64,000 bases of DNA from Flavimobilis sp052324925. GTDB taxonomy: Bacteria; Actinomycetota; Actinomycetes; Actinomycetales; Cellulomonadaceae. Below, one piece after another: positions 55,111-63,379 of the stretch. The notes beneath the pieces were generated by a model. It made no database searches. It saw only the letters and a program-made list of their open reading frames with translations, and was not told the DNA's origin. Made by a program: the position numbers and the translations under genes. Numbering within the stretch: the first letter of the stretch is position 1; every line of letters starts with the position of its first letter. The DNA lies in the NCBI GenBank assembly GCA_052324925.1, contig JBQPRE010000003.1. The stretch is one strand, 5' to 3'.

Positions 55111-55683
55111 ATGGTCGCCACCGCGCTTGCGCACGTGCCCGCGCAGTTCGCGCAGGCACTCGTCTCGTTGCGCTCGGCGGCCGCGGGCACGGGCATCGCG
55201 CTCACGGAGATCCCGGCCCCGTCGCGTGCGGCGGCGTACGCGGTCGCTCTGTCGGGTTCGCTCGTGCGGCCCGAGGCTCCCGACGACGAGGTTGCCGACG
55301 GCACCTTCGTCGTTCTCTACGACCCGCCGGTCACGCCCGTCGACGACGGCGCGTTCCGCGTCATCGTCCTCATCCGTGCAGCGCTCGACGAGGAGATGTC
55401 GGGCGACCCGATGCTGCCCGAGGTCGCGTGGGACTGGATGCTCGAGGCGCTCGAGGGGTGCCCCGTCCCGGGGATCGAGGCGGGCGGCTCGGTGACGCGC
55501 ACGATCACGACGCACCACGGTGCGGTTGCGGGGCGGCCCGAAGAGGTCGAGCTCGAGCTGCGCGCCTCGTGGTCCACGAAGGACCCCGAGGTCGGCGCGT
55601 TCCTCGTGTCCTGGGCGCGTGTCATGCGTCAGTTCGCGGGGGTCCCCCCTCTCGGCATCACAGCTCTCGACGACCGTCGCTAA
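55111..55683 (+). CDS. DUF3000 family protein
   Basis: 190 aa. The DUF3000 family is restricted to actinobacteria and nearly always sits immediately upstream of a ribonuclease D-like gene, as here. Visible features: FAQALVSLRSA near the N-terminus, PEVAWDWMLEALE and TRTITTHHG, with WSTKDPEVGAFLVSWAR near the end. No catalytic motif is apparent. Function is unknown; the linkage suggests RNA metabolism. Leaderless start. Confidence 0.9.
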   Translation: MVATALAHVPAQFAQALVSLRSAAAGTGIALTEIPAPSRAAAYAVALSGSLVRPEAPDDEVADGTFVVLYDPPVTPVDDGAFRVIVLIRAALDEEMSGDPMLPEVAWDWMLEALEGCPVPGIEAGGSVTRTITTHHGAVAGRPEEVELELRASWSTKDPEVGAFLVSWARVMRQFAGVPPLGITALDDRR

Positions 55684-55749
55684 GGCTCGGGCGCCCTCTG
55701 TCACGCAGGTGGGTCCGAGTCGCTCCCGGGGACGAGCCCGACTCGGGTC

Positions 55750-55755
55750 TAGCCT
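55750..55755 (+). promoter_or_regulatory. Candidate -10 for RNase D
   Basis: TAGCCT, then 7 nt, then ATG. Confidence 0.4.
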
Positions 55756-55762
55756 GGAGCCC

Positions 55763-57001
55763 ATGAGCCAGCCCGCGCCGTCCGCTTCCGCGGTCGAGGA
55801 GCCCGACGTCGTCCCGCTGACGACCCCCGCCGACGGCGTTCCCGATCTCATCGTCACGCAGTCAGCCCTCGAGCGGGCGATCAACGCGTTCGCTGAGGGT
55901 TCCGGCCCCGTCGCCGTCGACGCCGAGCGGGCGTCGGGCTACCGCTACGGCCAGCAGAACTACCTGGTGCAGCTGCGTCGCGCAGGCGCGGGGACCGCAC
56001 TGATCGACCCGGTGCCGCTGCCCGACCTCTCAGGCCTCAACGCCGCCCTCAAGGGAACGGAGTGGGTCTTCCACGCGGCCTCGCAGGACCTGCAGCCGCT
56101 GAGTGTGCAGGGGCTCGTGCCTGACGCGGTCTTCGACACCGAGCTCGCAGCGCGCCTGCTCGGGCTCCAGCGGGTGGGCCTCGCGTCCGTCGTGAGCGAG
56201 GTGCTCGGTCTCGGGCTCGCGAAGGAGCACTCCGCGGTCGACTGGTCGGTCAGGCCCCTGCCCGAGTCCTGGCTCACCTACGCAGCGCTCGACGTCGAGG
56301 TGCTCGTCGACTTGCGCGACGCGCTGAGCGAGCGGCTCGAGGACGCGGGCAAGGCGGAGTGGGCGCGGCAGGAGTTCGAGGCCGTACGCCTCGCGCTGCC
56401 CCCCGCTCCTCGTGTCGATCCCTGGCGCCGGGTCTCGGGTGCCTCGAGCCTGCGCTCGCGTCGTCAGCTCGCGGTCGTCCGGTCGCTGTGGCAGACGCGT
56501 GAGGACAACGCCAAGCGACGCGACATCTCTCCGGGTCGGGTGCTCCCGGACCGCGCCATCATCGCAGCAGCTCAGGCGATGCCGCGCAACGTCGGCGGCC
56601 TGACCGCGCTCCCGTTGTTCTCGGGGCGCGGAACAGCGCGCCGGGCGACGTTGTGGCAGTCCGCGATCGACGCAGCGCTCGCGCTCCCTGAGGAGGAGCT
56701 GCCTCCGCTGCGGGGCCCTCGCACGGACGCTCCCCCGCCTGCCCGCGCGTGGGCCGATCGCGAGCCGGACGCTGCCGCACGCCTCGAGGTGGCCCGTGCG
56801 CTCGTCGCCACGCGTTCCGAGGAGCTTCTCGTCCCGGTCGAGAACCTCGTGCAGCCCGACGCTCTGCGTCGCCTGTGCTGGGCTCCCCCGGCCGTGCTCA
56901 CGGCCGACTCGGTTGCGGCGTTCCTCGCGGAGCGGGGCGCTCGTCCGTGGCAGAGAGAGCTTCTTGCCGGGGACCTTGCGACGGCGATCGCCGCAGCCTA
57001 G
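55763..57001 (+). CDS. Ribonuclease D-like 3'-5' exonuclease with HRDC domain
   Basis: 412 aa. DEDDy exonuclease residues: VAVDAERASGYRYGQQ (Asp-Ala-Glu) near 52, HAASQDLQPL (Asp) near 111, and TYAALDVEVLVDLR (Tyr...Asp) near 172. HRDC domain in the second half, after about residue 215 (VVRSLWQTREDNAKRRDISP). It processes tRNA or other RNA 3' ends (family knowledge). The ATG lies 7 nt after TAGCCT; GGAG is too close to the ATG (3 nt) for normal use. Followed by a hairpin terminator. Confidence 0.92.
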   Translation: MSQPAPSASAVEEPDVVPLTTPADGVPDLIVTQSALERAINAFAEGSGPVAVDAERASGYRYGQQNYLVQLRRAGAGTALIDPVPLPDLSGLNAALKGTEWVFHAASQDLQPLSVQGLVPDAVFDTELAARLLGLQRVGLASVVSEVLGLGLAKEHSAVDWSVRPLPESWLTYAALDVEVLVDLRDALSERLEDAGKAEWARQEFEAVRLALPPAPRVDPWRRVSGASSLRSRRQLAVVRSLWQTREDNAKRRDISPGRVLPDRAIIAAAQAMPRNVGGLTALPLFSGRGTARRATLWQSAIDAALALPEEELPPLRGPRTDAPPPARAWADREPDAAARLEVARALVATRSEELLVPVENLVQPDALRRLCWAPPAVLTADSVAAFLAERGARPWQRELLAGDLATAIAAA

Positions 57002-57014
57002 GTCCGCGTCCTCG

Positions 57015-57047
57015 ACGGCTCCTCGCGCACCCTGCGCGGGGAGCCGT
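57015..57047 (+). terminator. Terminator after RNase D
   Basis: 15-bp stem ACGGCTCCTCGCGCA / TGCGCGGGGAGCCGT (one G-U) with a CCC loop, 14 nt past the stop. Confidence 0.75.
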
Positions 57048-57082
57048 TCGTGTGCCGTGTCGAGGGACTTCCGTCCCGCCCC

Positions 57083-57113
57083 TTGCGCTCTTTACTGATA
57101 CTGACGGTATCGT
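57083..57113 (+). promoter_or_regulatory. Promoter and operator of fadA-fadB
   Basis: TTGCGC (57083-57088) and TATCGT (57108-57113), a spacer of 19. A perfect inverted repeat GATAC-TGACG-GTATC (57097-57111) overlaps the -10, a typical size and placement for a TetR-family repressor site. About 50 nt of leader precede the fadA start with AGGAG. Confidence 0.55.
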
Positions 57114-57166
57114 GTACCTGAACGAGCGAACCGCTCCGGACACCGTCGTCCAGATCAGGAGAAGCC

Positions 57167-58426
57167 ATGCCCGGGACCTCACCCACCCGCCGTCGCCACG
57201 TACGCGACGTCGTCTTCGTCGAGGGGGTGCGCTCGCCCTTCGGCAAGGCGCGCCCCGACGGCCTCTATGCCGAGACGCGCGCCGACGACCTCGCCGTTGC
57301 CGTCCTGCGTGGGCTCCTCGACCGCGTGCCCACACTCCCGCACGACCGCATCGACGAGGTCGCGATCGCAGCAACGACCCAGACGGGCGACCAGGGCCTC
57401 ACCCTCGGCCGCTCCGTCGGCGTCCTCGCGGGACTCCCGCGCACTGTTCCGGGCTTCGCGATCGACCGCATGTGCGCAGGCGCCATGACGGCCGTCACGA
57501 CGACAGCCTCAGCCATCGCCACGTGGCAGCAGGACGTGACGATCGCGGGCGGCGTCGAGCACATGGGCCATCACCCCATGGGCTTTGACGCCGACCCCAA
57601 CCCGCGCTTCGTCACCGAAAAGCTCGTCGCGGGCGACGCGCTCGTCATGGGTGCGACCGCCGAGACGATCCACGACCGTCTGCCGCACCTCACCAAGGAA
57701 CGCGCGGACGCCTACGGCGTCGAGTCCCAGCGCCGTTACGCGGCCGCGCTCGCCGCGGGTCGCATCGAACCCGACCTCGTACCCGTCGCCGTGCGCTCGT
57801 CAGAGCTCGGCTGGGGCCTCGCCACCGCGGACGAGCTCCCCCGCCCTGGGACGACGCTCGAGGACGTGCGGGACCTGCGCACGCCCTTCCGCTCGGGCGG
57901 ACGCGTCTCGGCGGGCAACGCGTCACCCCTCACGGACGGCTCGACGATGTGCCTCCTCGCTGCGGGCGACGTCGCCGACGAGCTCGGCCTCCCCGCGCGC
58001 ATGCGCCTCGTCTCCTTCGCCTACGCGGGCGTCGACCCGGAGGTCATGGGCCTCGGCCCCATCCCCTCGACCGAGCGCGCCCTGCGCAACGCGGGCCTGA
58101 CGATCGACGACATCGGCCTCATCGAGATCAACGAGGCGTTCGCGATCCAGGTCCTCGCCTTCTGCGACCACTTCGGCCTCGCAGACGACGACGCCCGCCT
58201 CAACCCCGACGGCGGCGCGATCGCCGTCGGCCACCCGCTCGCCTCGTCGGGCGTGCGTCTCATGACCCAGCTGGCCCGTCACTTCGCTGCCCACCCGGAG
58301 GTCCGCTACGGCCTCACGACCATGTGCGTCGGCCTCGGCATGGGCGGCACGGTCGTGTGGGAGAACCCGCACCACGCTGACTACTCGGGCCACGCGTCCG
58401 CCACGACCGAGGGAGCCGACCGATGA
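57167..58426 (+). CDS. fadA: Acetyl-CoA acyltransferase (thiolase, FadA)
   Basis: Last step of beta-oxidation: thiolytic cleavage of 3-ketoacyl-CoA. 419 aa. Nucleophile Cys103 in DRMCAGAM, the EINEAFAIQ motif, GHPLASSG (His) and CVGLGMGG (second Cys). The ATG has AGGAG 6-7 nt upstream. The stop overlaps fadB by 4 nt (ATGA), so both subunits of a FadAB complex are coupled. Expression is probably controlled by the upstream inverted repeat. Confidence 0.94.
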   Translation: MPGTSPTRRRHVRDVVFVEGVRSPFGKARPDGLYAETRADDLAVAVLRGLLDRVPTLPHDRIDEVAIAATTQTGDQGLTLGRSVGVLAGLPRTVPGFAIDRMCAGAMTAVTTTASAIATWQQDVTIAGGVEHMGHHPMGFDADPNPRFVTEKLVAGDALVMGATAETIHDRLPHLTKERADAYGVESQRRYAAALAAGRIEPDLVPVAVRSSELGWGLATADELPRPGTTLEDVRDLRTPFRSGGRVSAGNASPLTDGSTMCLLAAGDVADELGLPARMRLVSFAYAGVDPEVMGLGPIPSTERALRNAGLTIDDIGLIEINEAFAIQVLAFCDHFGLADDDARLNPDGGAIAVGHPLASSGVRLMTQLARHFAAHPEVRYGLTTMCVGLGMGGTVVWENPHHADYSGHASATTEGADR

Positions 58427-60534
58427 ACCAGCCGTCCGCACGTACCGAACGCGTCGCCTCTGCGCTCGTCCGCGACGTGACGATGCCCGGCGGCGCCGGG
58501 CTCATGGCACTCGTCACGCTCGACAACGGTCTTGACCACACGAAGCCCACGACCCTCGGCCCCGAGGGTCTCGGCAACCTGCGCACGGCCCTCGAGGCCG
58601 TGCGCGAGCGCGCCGCGACGGGCGAGATCCAGGCGATCGGCGTGACGGGCAAGCCGTATGTCCTCGCAGCGGGAGCCGACCTCACGCAGGCAGCAGACCT
58701 CCCGACGCGCGAGGCAGCACGTGAGCTCGGGCGCGCGGGGCACGCCGCGTACACGCTCTTGCACGACGCCGGGGTCCCGACGTTCGCCTTCGTCAACGGC
58801 GTCGCGCTCGGAGGCGGCCTTGAGCTCGCGCTCGCGTGCGACTACCGCACCGTCTCGACCGCGGCCGGGGCACTTGCCCTCCCCGAGACCTCACTCGGGC
58901 TCGTGCCCGGGTGGGGCGGGGCGCATACCGTTCCGCGCCTCGTGGGGATTGAGCGCGCGTGCGAGGTCATCCTCGTGCGTCCCGCACAGAACAAGCCCTA
59001 CCGCCCGGCCGAGGCCGTCGACATCGGCCTCGGGGACGTCCTCATCGAGAGTGCGGACTTCCTCGCGCGGTCGATCGCCTGGGCGGCATCGGTCGTGCGC
59101 GGCGAGACGGTCGTCACGCGACCCGAGCCGGTCGAGGCCGACGAGTGGGCCGCGGTCGTCGCCCGCGCCCGCGCGCAGGTCGACATGGTCGTCGCGGGCG
59201 CCCGTCCGGCGCCCTACCGCGCGCTCGACCTCCTGGCCATGGGCCCGGACGTCACGCGCGAGGAGGGCTACGCGGCCGAGGACGAGGCCCTCGCGGACCT
59301 CCTCATGACCGACGAGCTCCGGGCGAGCGTCTATGCCTTCACCTCGGTCTCGGGAGCCAAGCGGCCCCAGGGCGCACCTGCCAAGGAGCTCGCGCGACGA
59401 GTCACCCGCGTCGGCGTCATCGGCGCGGGCCTCATGGCCGCCCAGCTGGCGCTCATCTTCGCGCAGCGCCTCGGCGTGCCCGTCATCATGCGCGACCTCG
59501 ACGACGAGCGCGTGGCCCACGGCCTCGCGCACGTGCACGGGACGGTCGACAAGCTCGTGAGGAGCGGACGCATGTCACCCGACGCGGGCGCGCGCATCGT
59601 CGCGTCCGTCCACGGCACGACGGCGCTCGAGGACATGGCCGGCTGCGACTTCGTCATCGAGGCGGTCACCGAGGTGCTCGCTCTCAAGAAGCGCGTGCTC
59701 GCCGAGATCGAGGACGTCGTGGGTCCCGAGGCGGTTCTCGCGACGAACACCTCGGCGCTCTCGGTCACCGCGATGAGCGCAGAGCTGCGCAACCCCGAGC
59801 GCGTCGTCGGAGTGCACTTCTTCAACCCCGTCGCGCAGATGCCGCTCGTCGAGGTCGTGCGGTCCGCGGCAACCGACGAGGCGACTCTTGCGACGGCGTT
59901 CGAGATCGTGCGCACGCTGCGCAAGACGGCGGTCGGCGTGGCCGACCGTCCAGGCTTCGTCGTCAACCGCCTGCTCGTGCTGCTGCTGGGTGAGATCGTC
60001 CGAGCGGTCGAGGAGGGAACGCCGGTCGAGGTGGCCGACCGCGCACTGCGGCCGTTGTGCCTCCCCATGGGCCCGTTCGCGCTCTTCGACCTCGTCGGCC
60101 CGGCCGTCGGCCTGCACGTCCTCACCTCGCTGCGCGAGGACCTGGGCGATCGCTTCGCGGCGTCCCCGGGGCTCGAGCGGATCGTCGCCGAGGGGATCAA
60201 GGTCGTCCTGCCGCCCGTCGCGCCGGGTCTTCCGGCGCGGGTCGATCCCGCGATCCAGGAGGTCTTCGGACCCGCTGGCGGGCCGGGGGCGCTCGACGAG
60301 GCCGGGGTGCTCACCCGGGTGCTCGACGCCCTCGCGGTCGAGATCGGCCACATGCTCGACGAAGGGGTCGTCGCCGACGCGACGCAGATCGACATCTGCA
60401 TGATCCTCGGAGCGGGCTGGCACTTCGCGACGGGCGGCATCGTGCCCTACCTCGACCGCACGGGGACCTCTGAGCGGGTCCTCGGCCGTCGTCTGCTGGC
60501 CGACGGCGTCGCGAACGTCCCCCACGCGGGCTGA
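58423..60534 (+). CDS. fadB: Fatty acid oxidation multifunctional protein FadB (enoyl-CoA hydratase / 3-hydroxyacyl-CoA dehydrogenase)
   Basis: 703 aa. N-terminal crotonase domain with the oxyanion loop VNGVALGGGLELALACD and LPETSLGLVPGWGG. The central Rossmann domain GVIGAGLMAAQLALIFAQ starts at about 331, followed by GVHFFNPVAQMPLVEVV (catalytic His region) and a C-terminal HAD domain (PGFVVNRLL). It catalyses steps 2 and 3 of beta-oxidation with FadA as partner. ATG with GGGAG 7 nt upstream. Confidence 0.95.
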   Translation: MNQPSARTERVASALVRDVTMPGGAGLMALVTLDNGLDHTKPTTLGPEGLGNLRTALEAVRERAATGEIQAIGVTGKPYVLAAGADLTQAADLPTREAARELGRAGHAAYTLLHDAGVPTFAFVNGVALGGGLELALACDYRTVSTAAGALALPETSLGLVPGWGGAHTVPRLVGIERACEVILVRPAQNKPYRPAEAVDIGLGDVLIESADFLARSIAWAASVVRGETVVTRPEPVEADEWAAVVARARAQVDMVVAGARPAPYRALDLLAMGPDVTREEGYAAEDEALADLLMTDELRASVYAFTSVSGAKRPQGAPAKELARRVTRVGVIGAGLMAAQLALIFAQRLGVPVIMRDLDDERVAHGLAHVHGTVDKLVRSGRMSPDAGARIVASVHGTTALEDMAGCDFVIEAVTEVLALKKRVLAEIEDVVGPEAVLATNTSALSVTAMSAELRNPERVVGVHFFNPVAQMPLVEVVRSAATDEATLATAFEIVRTLRKTAVGVADRPGFVVNRLLVLLLGEIVRAVEEGTPVEVADRALRPLCLPMGPFALFDLVGPAVGLHVLTSLREDLGDRFAASPGLERIVAEGIKVVLPPVAPGLPARVDPAIQEVFGPAGGPGALDEAGVLTRVLDALAVEIGHMLDEGVVADATQIDICMILGAGWHFATGGIVPYLDRTGTSERVLGRRLLADGVANVPHAG

Positions 60535-60556
60535 GGAGCGCCGGGTCACGCATGAT

Positions 60557-60596
60557 CGGACGGGGGTCGGGGACGGACGTTCCCGGCCCCCGTCCG
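60557..60596 (+). terminator. Terminator after fadB
   Basis: 15-bp stem CGGACGGGGGTCGGG / CCCGGCCCCCGTCCG (one G-T) with a 10-nt loop, 22 nt past the stop. Confidence 0.7.
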
Positions 60597-60656
60597 GCTG
60601 TCGTCCCATCCGCGCGGCCGACTGTTTCACGATGCGAGACATTGTGACGATCGCCG

Positions 60657-60683
60657 GTGATCCTGAGCATCACGGTCTACTTT
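60657..60683 (+). promoter_or_regulatory. Candidate promoter with inverted repeat for sseA
   Basis: Inverted repeat GTGAT-N7-ATCAC (60657-60673) just ahead of a -10-like TACTTT (60678-60683), 55 nt before the sseA ATG. The rest of the 204-bp gap holds the fadB terminator. Confidence 0.35.
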
Positions 60684-60738
60684 CTGGTCCAGAAGAGCGG
60701 ACGCCCGACCGGGGCGCCCCGGAACCAGGAGGACCACA

Positions 60739-61578
60739 ATGGCTCGCACCGACGTTCTCGTCACGGCCGACTGGGCCGAGGCCAACCTCGCAGCCCCCGG
60801 CATCGTCTTCGTCGAGGTCGACGAAGACACGACCGCCTACGACGGCGCGCACATCCCCGGCGCCGTCAAGCTCGACTGGAAGCTCGACCTCCAGGACGCG
60901 GTCCGCCGCGACTTCGTCGACCGCGCCGGCTTCGAGAAGCTCCTCTCCGAGCGTGGCATCGCGAACGACGACACCGTCGTCCTCTACGGCGGCAACAACA
61001 ACTGGTTCGCGGCCTACGCGTTCTGGTACTTCAAGCTCTACGGCCACCAGGACGTCCGCCTCATCGACGGCGGCCGCAAGAAGTGGGAGCTCGACGGCCG
61101 TCCGCTCGACGGCGCCACCGTCACGCGTCCCGCCACGCAGTACGTCGCAACCGAGCAGGACCTCACGCTCCGCGCCTTCCGCGACGAGGTCGTCGCCTCG
61201 ATCGGCACGAAGAACCTCGTCGACGTGCGCTCCCCCGAGGAGTTCGCGGGCAAGATCCTCGGCCCCGCCCACCTCCCGCAGGAGCACGCCCAGCGCGGCG
61301 GTCACGTCCCCGGCGCGATCAACGTCCCGTGGTCGAAGGCCGCGAACGACGACGGCACCTTCCGCTCGGACGCCGAGCTCGCTGAGCTCTACGGCGCTGC
61401 CGGCATCGACTCCGACCGCTCGACCATCGCCTACTGCCGCATCGGTGAGCGTTCGAGCCACACGTGGTTCGTCCTCTCGCAGATCCTCGGCCTGCCGGAC
61501 GTCAAGAACTACGACGGTTCGTGGGTCGAGTACGGCTCGCTCGTCGGCGCCCCGATCGAGGTTCCGGCCTCGGCCTGA
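60739..61578 (+). CDS. sseA: Thiosulfate sulfurtransferase (rhodanese, two-domain)
   Basis: Moves sulfane sulfur from thiosulfate or a related donor. 279 aa with two rhodanese domains. The inactive N-terminal copy holds AHIPGAVKLDW. The active C-terminal copy has catalytic Cys233 in AYCRIGERSSHTW, the CRxGxRSS form typical of actinobacterial SseA/CysA. ATG with AGGAGG 6 nt upstream. Followed by the DUF1416 gene, its usual partner. Confidence 0.93.
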   Translation: MARTDVLVTADWAEANLAAPGIVFVEVDEDTTAYDGAHIPGAVKLDWKLDLQDAVRRDFVDRAGFEKLLSERGIANDDTVVLYGGNNNWFAAYAFWYFKLYGHQDVRLIDGGRKKWELDGRPLDGATVTRPATQYVATEQDLTLRAFRDEVVASIGTKNLVDVRSPEEFAGKILGPAHLPQEHAQRGGHVPGAINVPWSKAANDDGTFRSDAELAELYGAAGIDSDRSTIAYCRIGERSSHTWFVLSQILGLPDVKNYDGSWVEYGSLVGAPIEVPASA

Positions 61579-61624
61579 GCCTGGCCTCTCCCCGCCTCCC
61601 CACGACACGTCCAGGAGAATGACC

Positions 61625-61915
61625 ATGAGCAGCTGCGGAGCACCCGCCCAGACCGGGCAGGTCGCGCTCGCCCCCGGGGCGACGATCATCGACGGCACCG
61701 TGACGGCTGAGGGCAGCCCCGTGCGCGGCGCCTACGTCCGTCTCCACGACGCGGACGGTGAGTTCACCGCCGAGGTCGTCACGGGCGAGACCGGGCAGTT
61801 CACGTTCTACGCGCGGCCCGCCTCCTGGGAGCTGCGCGTGCTCTCACGCGTCGGGAACACCTCCACGAACGTGACAGCAACCGAGGGCCGCACCACGGTC
61901 ACGGTTGGTCTCTGA
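61625..61915 (+). CDS. DUF1416 protein (SseC-like)
   Basis: 96 aa, starts MSSCGAPAQTGQ. It has a beta-sandwich, carboxypeptidase-regulatory-like pattern (VTAEGSPVRGAYVRLHDADG, then TGQFTFYARPASWELRVL). It accompanies rhodanese genes throughout actinobacteria (sseC in mycobacteria). The conserved N-terminal Cys may accept sulfur, which is inference. ATG 61625 with GGAG 7 nt upstream is preferred over an in-frame ATG at 61619, which is too close to the AGGAG. Confidence 0.88.
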   Translation: MSSCGAPAQTGQVALAPGATIIDGTVTAEGSPVRGAYVRLHDADGEFTAEVVTGETGQFTFYARPASWELRVLSRVGNTSTNVTATEGRTTVTVGL

Positions 61916-62053
61916 CCAGCCCGACCACCCCCACGGCGCGGTCCGGCAGCCATCGGCCACGTCGTGTTCAGGCCCCGGGCCCGACCGACCGGCTCCGCAC
62001 CCGAGCGACGACCCCTCGCAGGTGGCCTCACCCGAGTCGGACGGACATCAAGG

Positions 62054-62085
62054 AAGCGCCCCGCACCTCACGGTGCGGGGCGCTT
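62054..62085. terminator. Bidirectional terminator between DUF1416 and pflA
   Basis: 14-bp perfect stem AAGCGCCCCGCACC / GGTGCGGGGCGCTT with a TCAC loop between convergent genes; a short CTTCTTGC pyrimidine run follows on the plus strand. Nothing else is seen in 61916-62053. Confidence 0.75.
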
Positions 62086-62094
62086 CTTGCAGGC

Positions 62095-62979
62095 CTAGTA
62101 GACGGTGAGACCACGGGCGCGGAACTGCTCGCGCACCCGGTCGACCTCGGCGTTCGACGGAGGAGCCGTGTCACCGAGCTCGTAGGGCATGCCGAGGCTG
62201 TCCCACTTGTCCTTCCCCATCTGGTGGAACGGCAGCACCTCGACGCGCGAGACGGTCGAGAGTGTCGCCGCGTAGTCGGCCACCTTCTCGACGTTCTCAA
62301 AGTCATCCGTGAGACCCGGCACGAGCACGAAGCGCAGCCAGATCTCCGTTCCGGATGCGGCGAGCCGACGACCGAAGGCCAGCGTCGGCTCGAGGGCACG
62401 ACCCGTGACCTTCTTGTACGTCTCCGGGTCGCCCGACTTCACGTCGAGCAGGACGAGGTCGATGTCGTCAAGCATCGCGTCCGTGCACGCCGCGCCGAGG
62501 TAGCCGGAGGTGTCGATCGCCGTGTGGATCCCCATCTCCTTGGCCCCGCGCAGCAGGCGAGCGGCAAACGTCGGCTGCATGAGCACCTCGCCACCCGAGA
62601 GCGTGAGGCCACCGCCCGAGCTCGCGAAGATGCGCCGGTAGCGCTTGACGCGGCGCAACAGCTCAGCAGCCTCGACCGGCTCGCCGTTGCGCATCGCCAT
62701 CGTGTCGGGGTTGTGGCAGTACAGGCACCGCAGCGGGCACCCCGAGAGGAAGATCGTCATGCGCGTGCCCGGCCCGTCGACGGCCGTGACGAGCTCCCAG
62801 GAGTGCACGGAGCCGAGTGATCCTTCACGCATGAGGGCGAACTTCTCCGACCGGTCCGCGTCGCTCAGCTCGATCCCGCCGAGACCCGCGCCCGCGGCGC
62901 GGCCCACGGGAGCCTCGAAGCCCTGGTCACCGCTCGCGCCGTCCGCTGCGGCCTGGGGGACGAGCTCGATGATCGACAT
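62095..62979 (-). CDS. pflA: Pyruvate formate-lyase-activating enzyme (radical SAM)
   Basis: 294 aa. Radical SAM cluster motif CPLRCLYC (Cys81, Cys85, Cys88), then GGGLTLSGGEVLMQ and TSGYLG as in PflA. It uses S-adenosylmethionine to abstract hydrogen from the glycine of the glycyl-radical domain. The N-terminal ~50 residues are a variable extension relative to E. coli PflA. ATG with AAGGA 9 nt upstream. Third gene of pflB-grcA-pflA; its target here should be Gly57 of the separate GrcA-like protein. Confidence 0.94.
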   Translation of the reverse strand: MSIIELVPQAAADGASGDQGFEAPVGRAAGAGLGGIELSDADRSEKFALMREGSLGSVHSWELVTAVDGPGTRMTIFLSGCPLRCLYCHNPDTMAMRNGEPVEAAELLRRVKRYRRIFASSGGGLTLSGGEVLMQPTFAARLLRGAKEMGIHTAIDTSGYLGAACTDAMLDDIDLVLLDVKSGDPETYKKVTGRALEPTLAFGRRLAASGTEIWLRFVLVPGLTDDFENVEKVADYAATLSTVSRVEVLPFHQMGKDKWDSLGMPYELGDTAPPSNAEVDRVREQFRARGLTVY

Positions 62980-63062
62980 GATCGCGGATCCTTCCTCGGG
63001 TCGTGCTGCAGGGCTGATGCGGTGAGCCTGCGGGCCGCGAGGCCACGCGGGGCGGAAAGGCG

Positions 63063-63092
63063 GGGGCGGGGATCCGTGCAGATCCCCGCCCC
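63063..63092 (-). terminator. Hairpin between grcA and pflA
   Basis: 12-bp perfect stem GGGGCGGGGATC / GATCCCCGCCCC with a 6-nt loop, 6 nt after the grcA stop and 83 nt before pflA. It may be a partial terminator or 3' stabiliser that makes pflA mRNA less abundant. Confidence 0.65.
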
Positions 63093-63098
63093 GATGTC

Positions 63099-63347
63099 TC
63101 AGGCGCTCTGGTGGAACGTCCGCGACAGAACGTCAAGCTGCTGCTCACGCGTGAGCTTGACGAAGTTCACGGCGTAGCCGGAGACGCGCACCGTGAGCTG
63201 GGGGTACTTCTCGGGGTGCTCCATCGCGTCCTCGAGCGTCTCCTTGTTGAGCACGTTGATGTTCGCGTGGTAGAGCCCCTTGACGCCACCACCCGCATCA
63301 CGGGCAGCCTTCATGTCGGCAACGCGCTCGTCGTAGGTCTTAGCCAT
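63099..63347 (-). CDS. grcA: Stand-alone glycyl-radical domain (GrcA-like) of pyruvate formate-lyase
   Basis: 82 aa. It aligns by eye with the last ~60 residues of E. coli PflB and of GrcA/YfiD: HANINVLNKETLEDAMEHP, then YPQLTVRVSGYAVNFVKLT and the ending DVLSRTFHQS. The radical glycine is Gly57 in RVSGYAV. The N-terminal 20 residues (MAKTYDERVADMKAARDAGG) are unlike E. coli GrcA, which is 127 aa. It has its own AAAGGGA 5-6 nt before the ATG and begins 32 nt after the pflB stop in another frame. It appears to supply the domain that PflB here lacks. Confidence 0.9.
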   Translation of the reverse strand: MAKTYDERVADMKAARDAGGGVKGLYHANINVLNKETLEDAMEHPEKYPQLTVRVSGYAVNFVKLTREQQLDVLSRTFHQSA

Positions 63348-63379
63348 GATGAGTCCCTTTCTTGGAGTCAGTGGTGCGG

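Noticed and set aside
60601..60738. A Cys-rich leader peptide upstream of sseA
   Set aside because: The short frames here (for example the ATG at 60632) have no Cys cluster and read on past the sseA start in another frame.
63348..63379. A frameshift joining pflB and grcA into one gene
   Set aside because: The 32-nt gap carries a proper ribosome binding site for grcA, grcA has a different 20-residue N-terminus, and pflB ends cleanly with TGA after a conserved motif. Two genes fit better, although resequencing would settle it.
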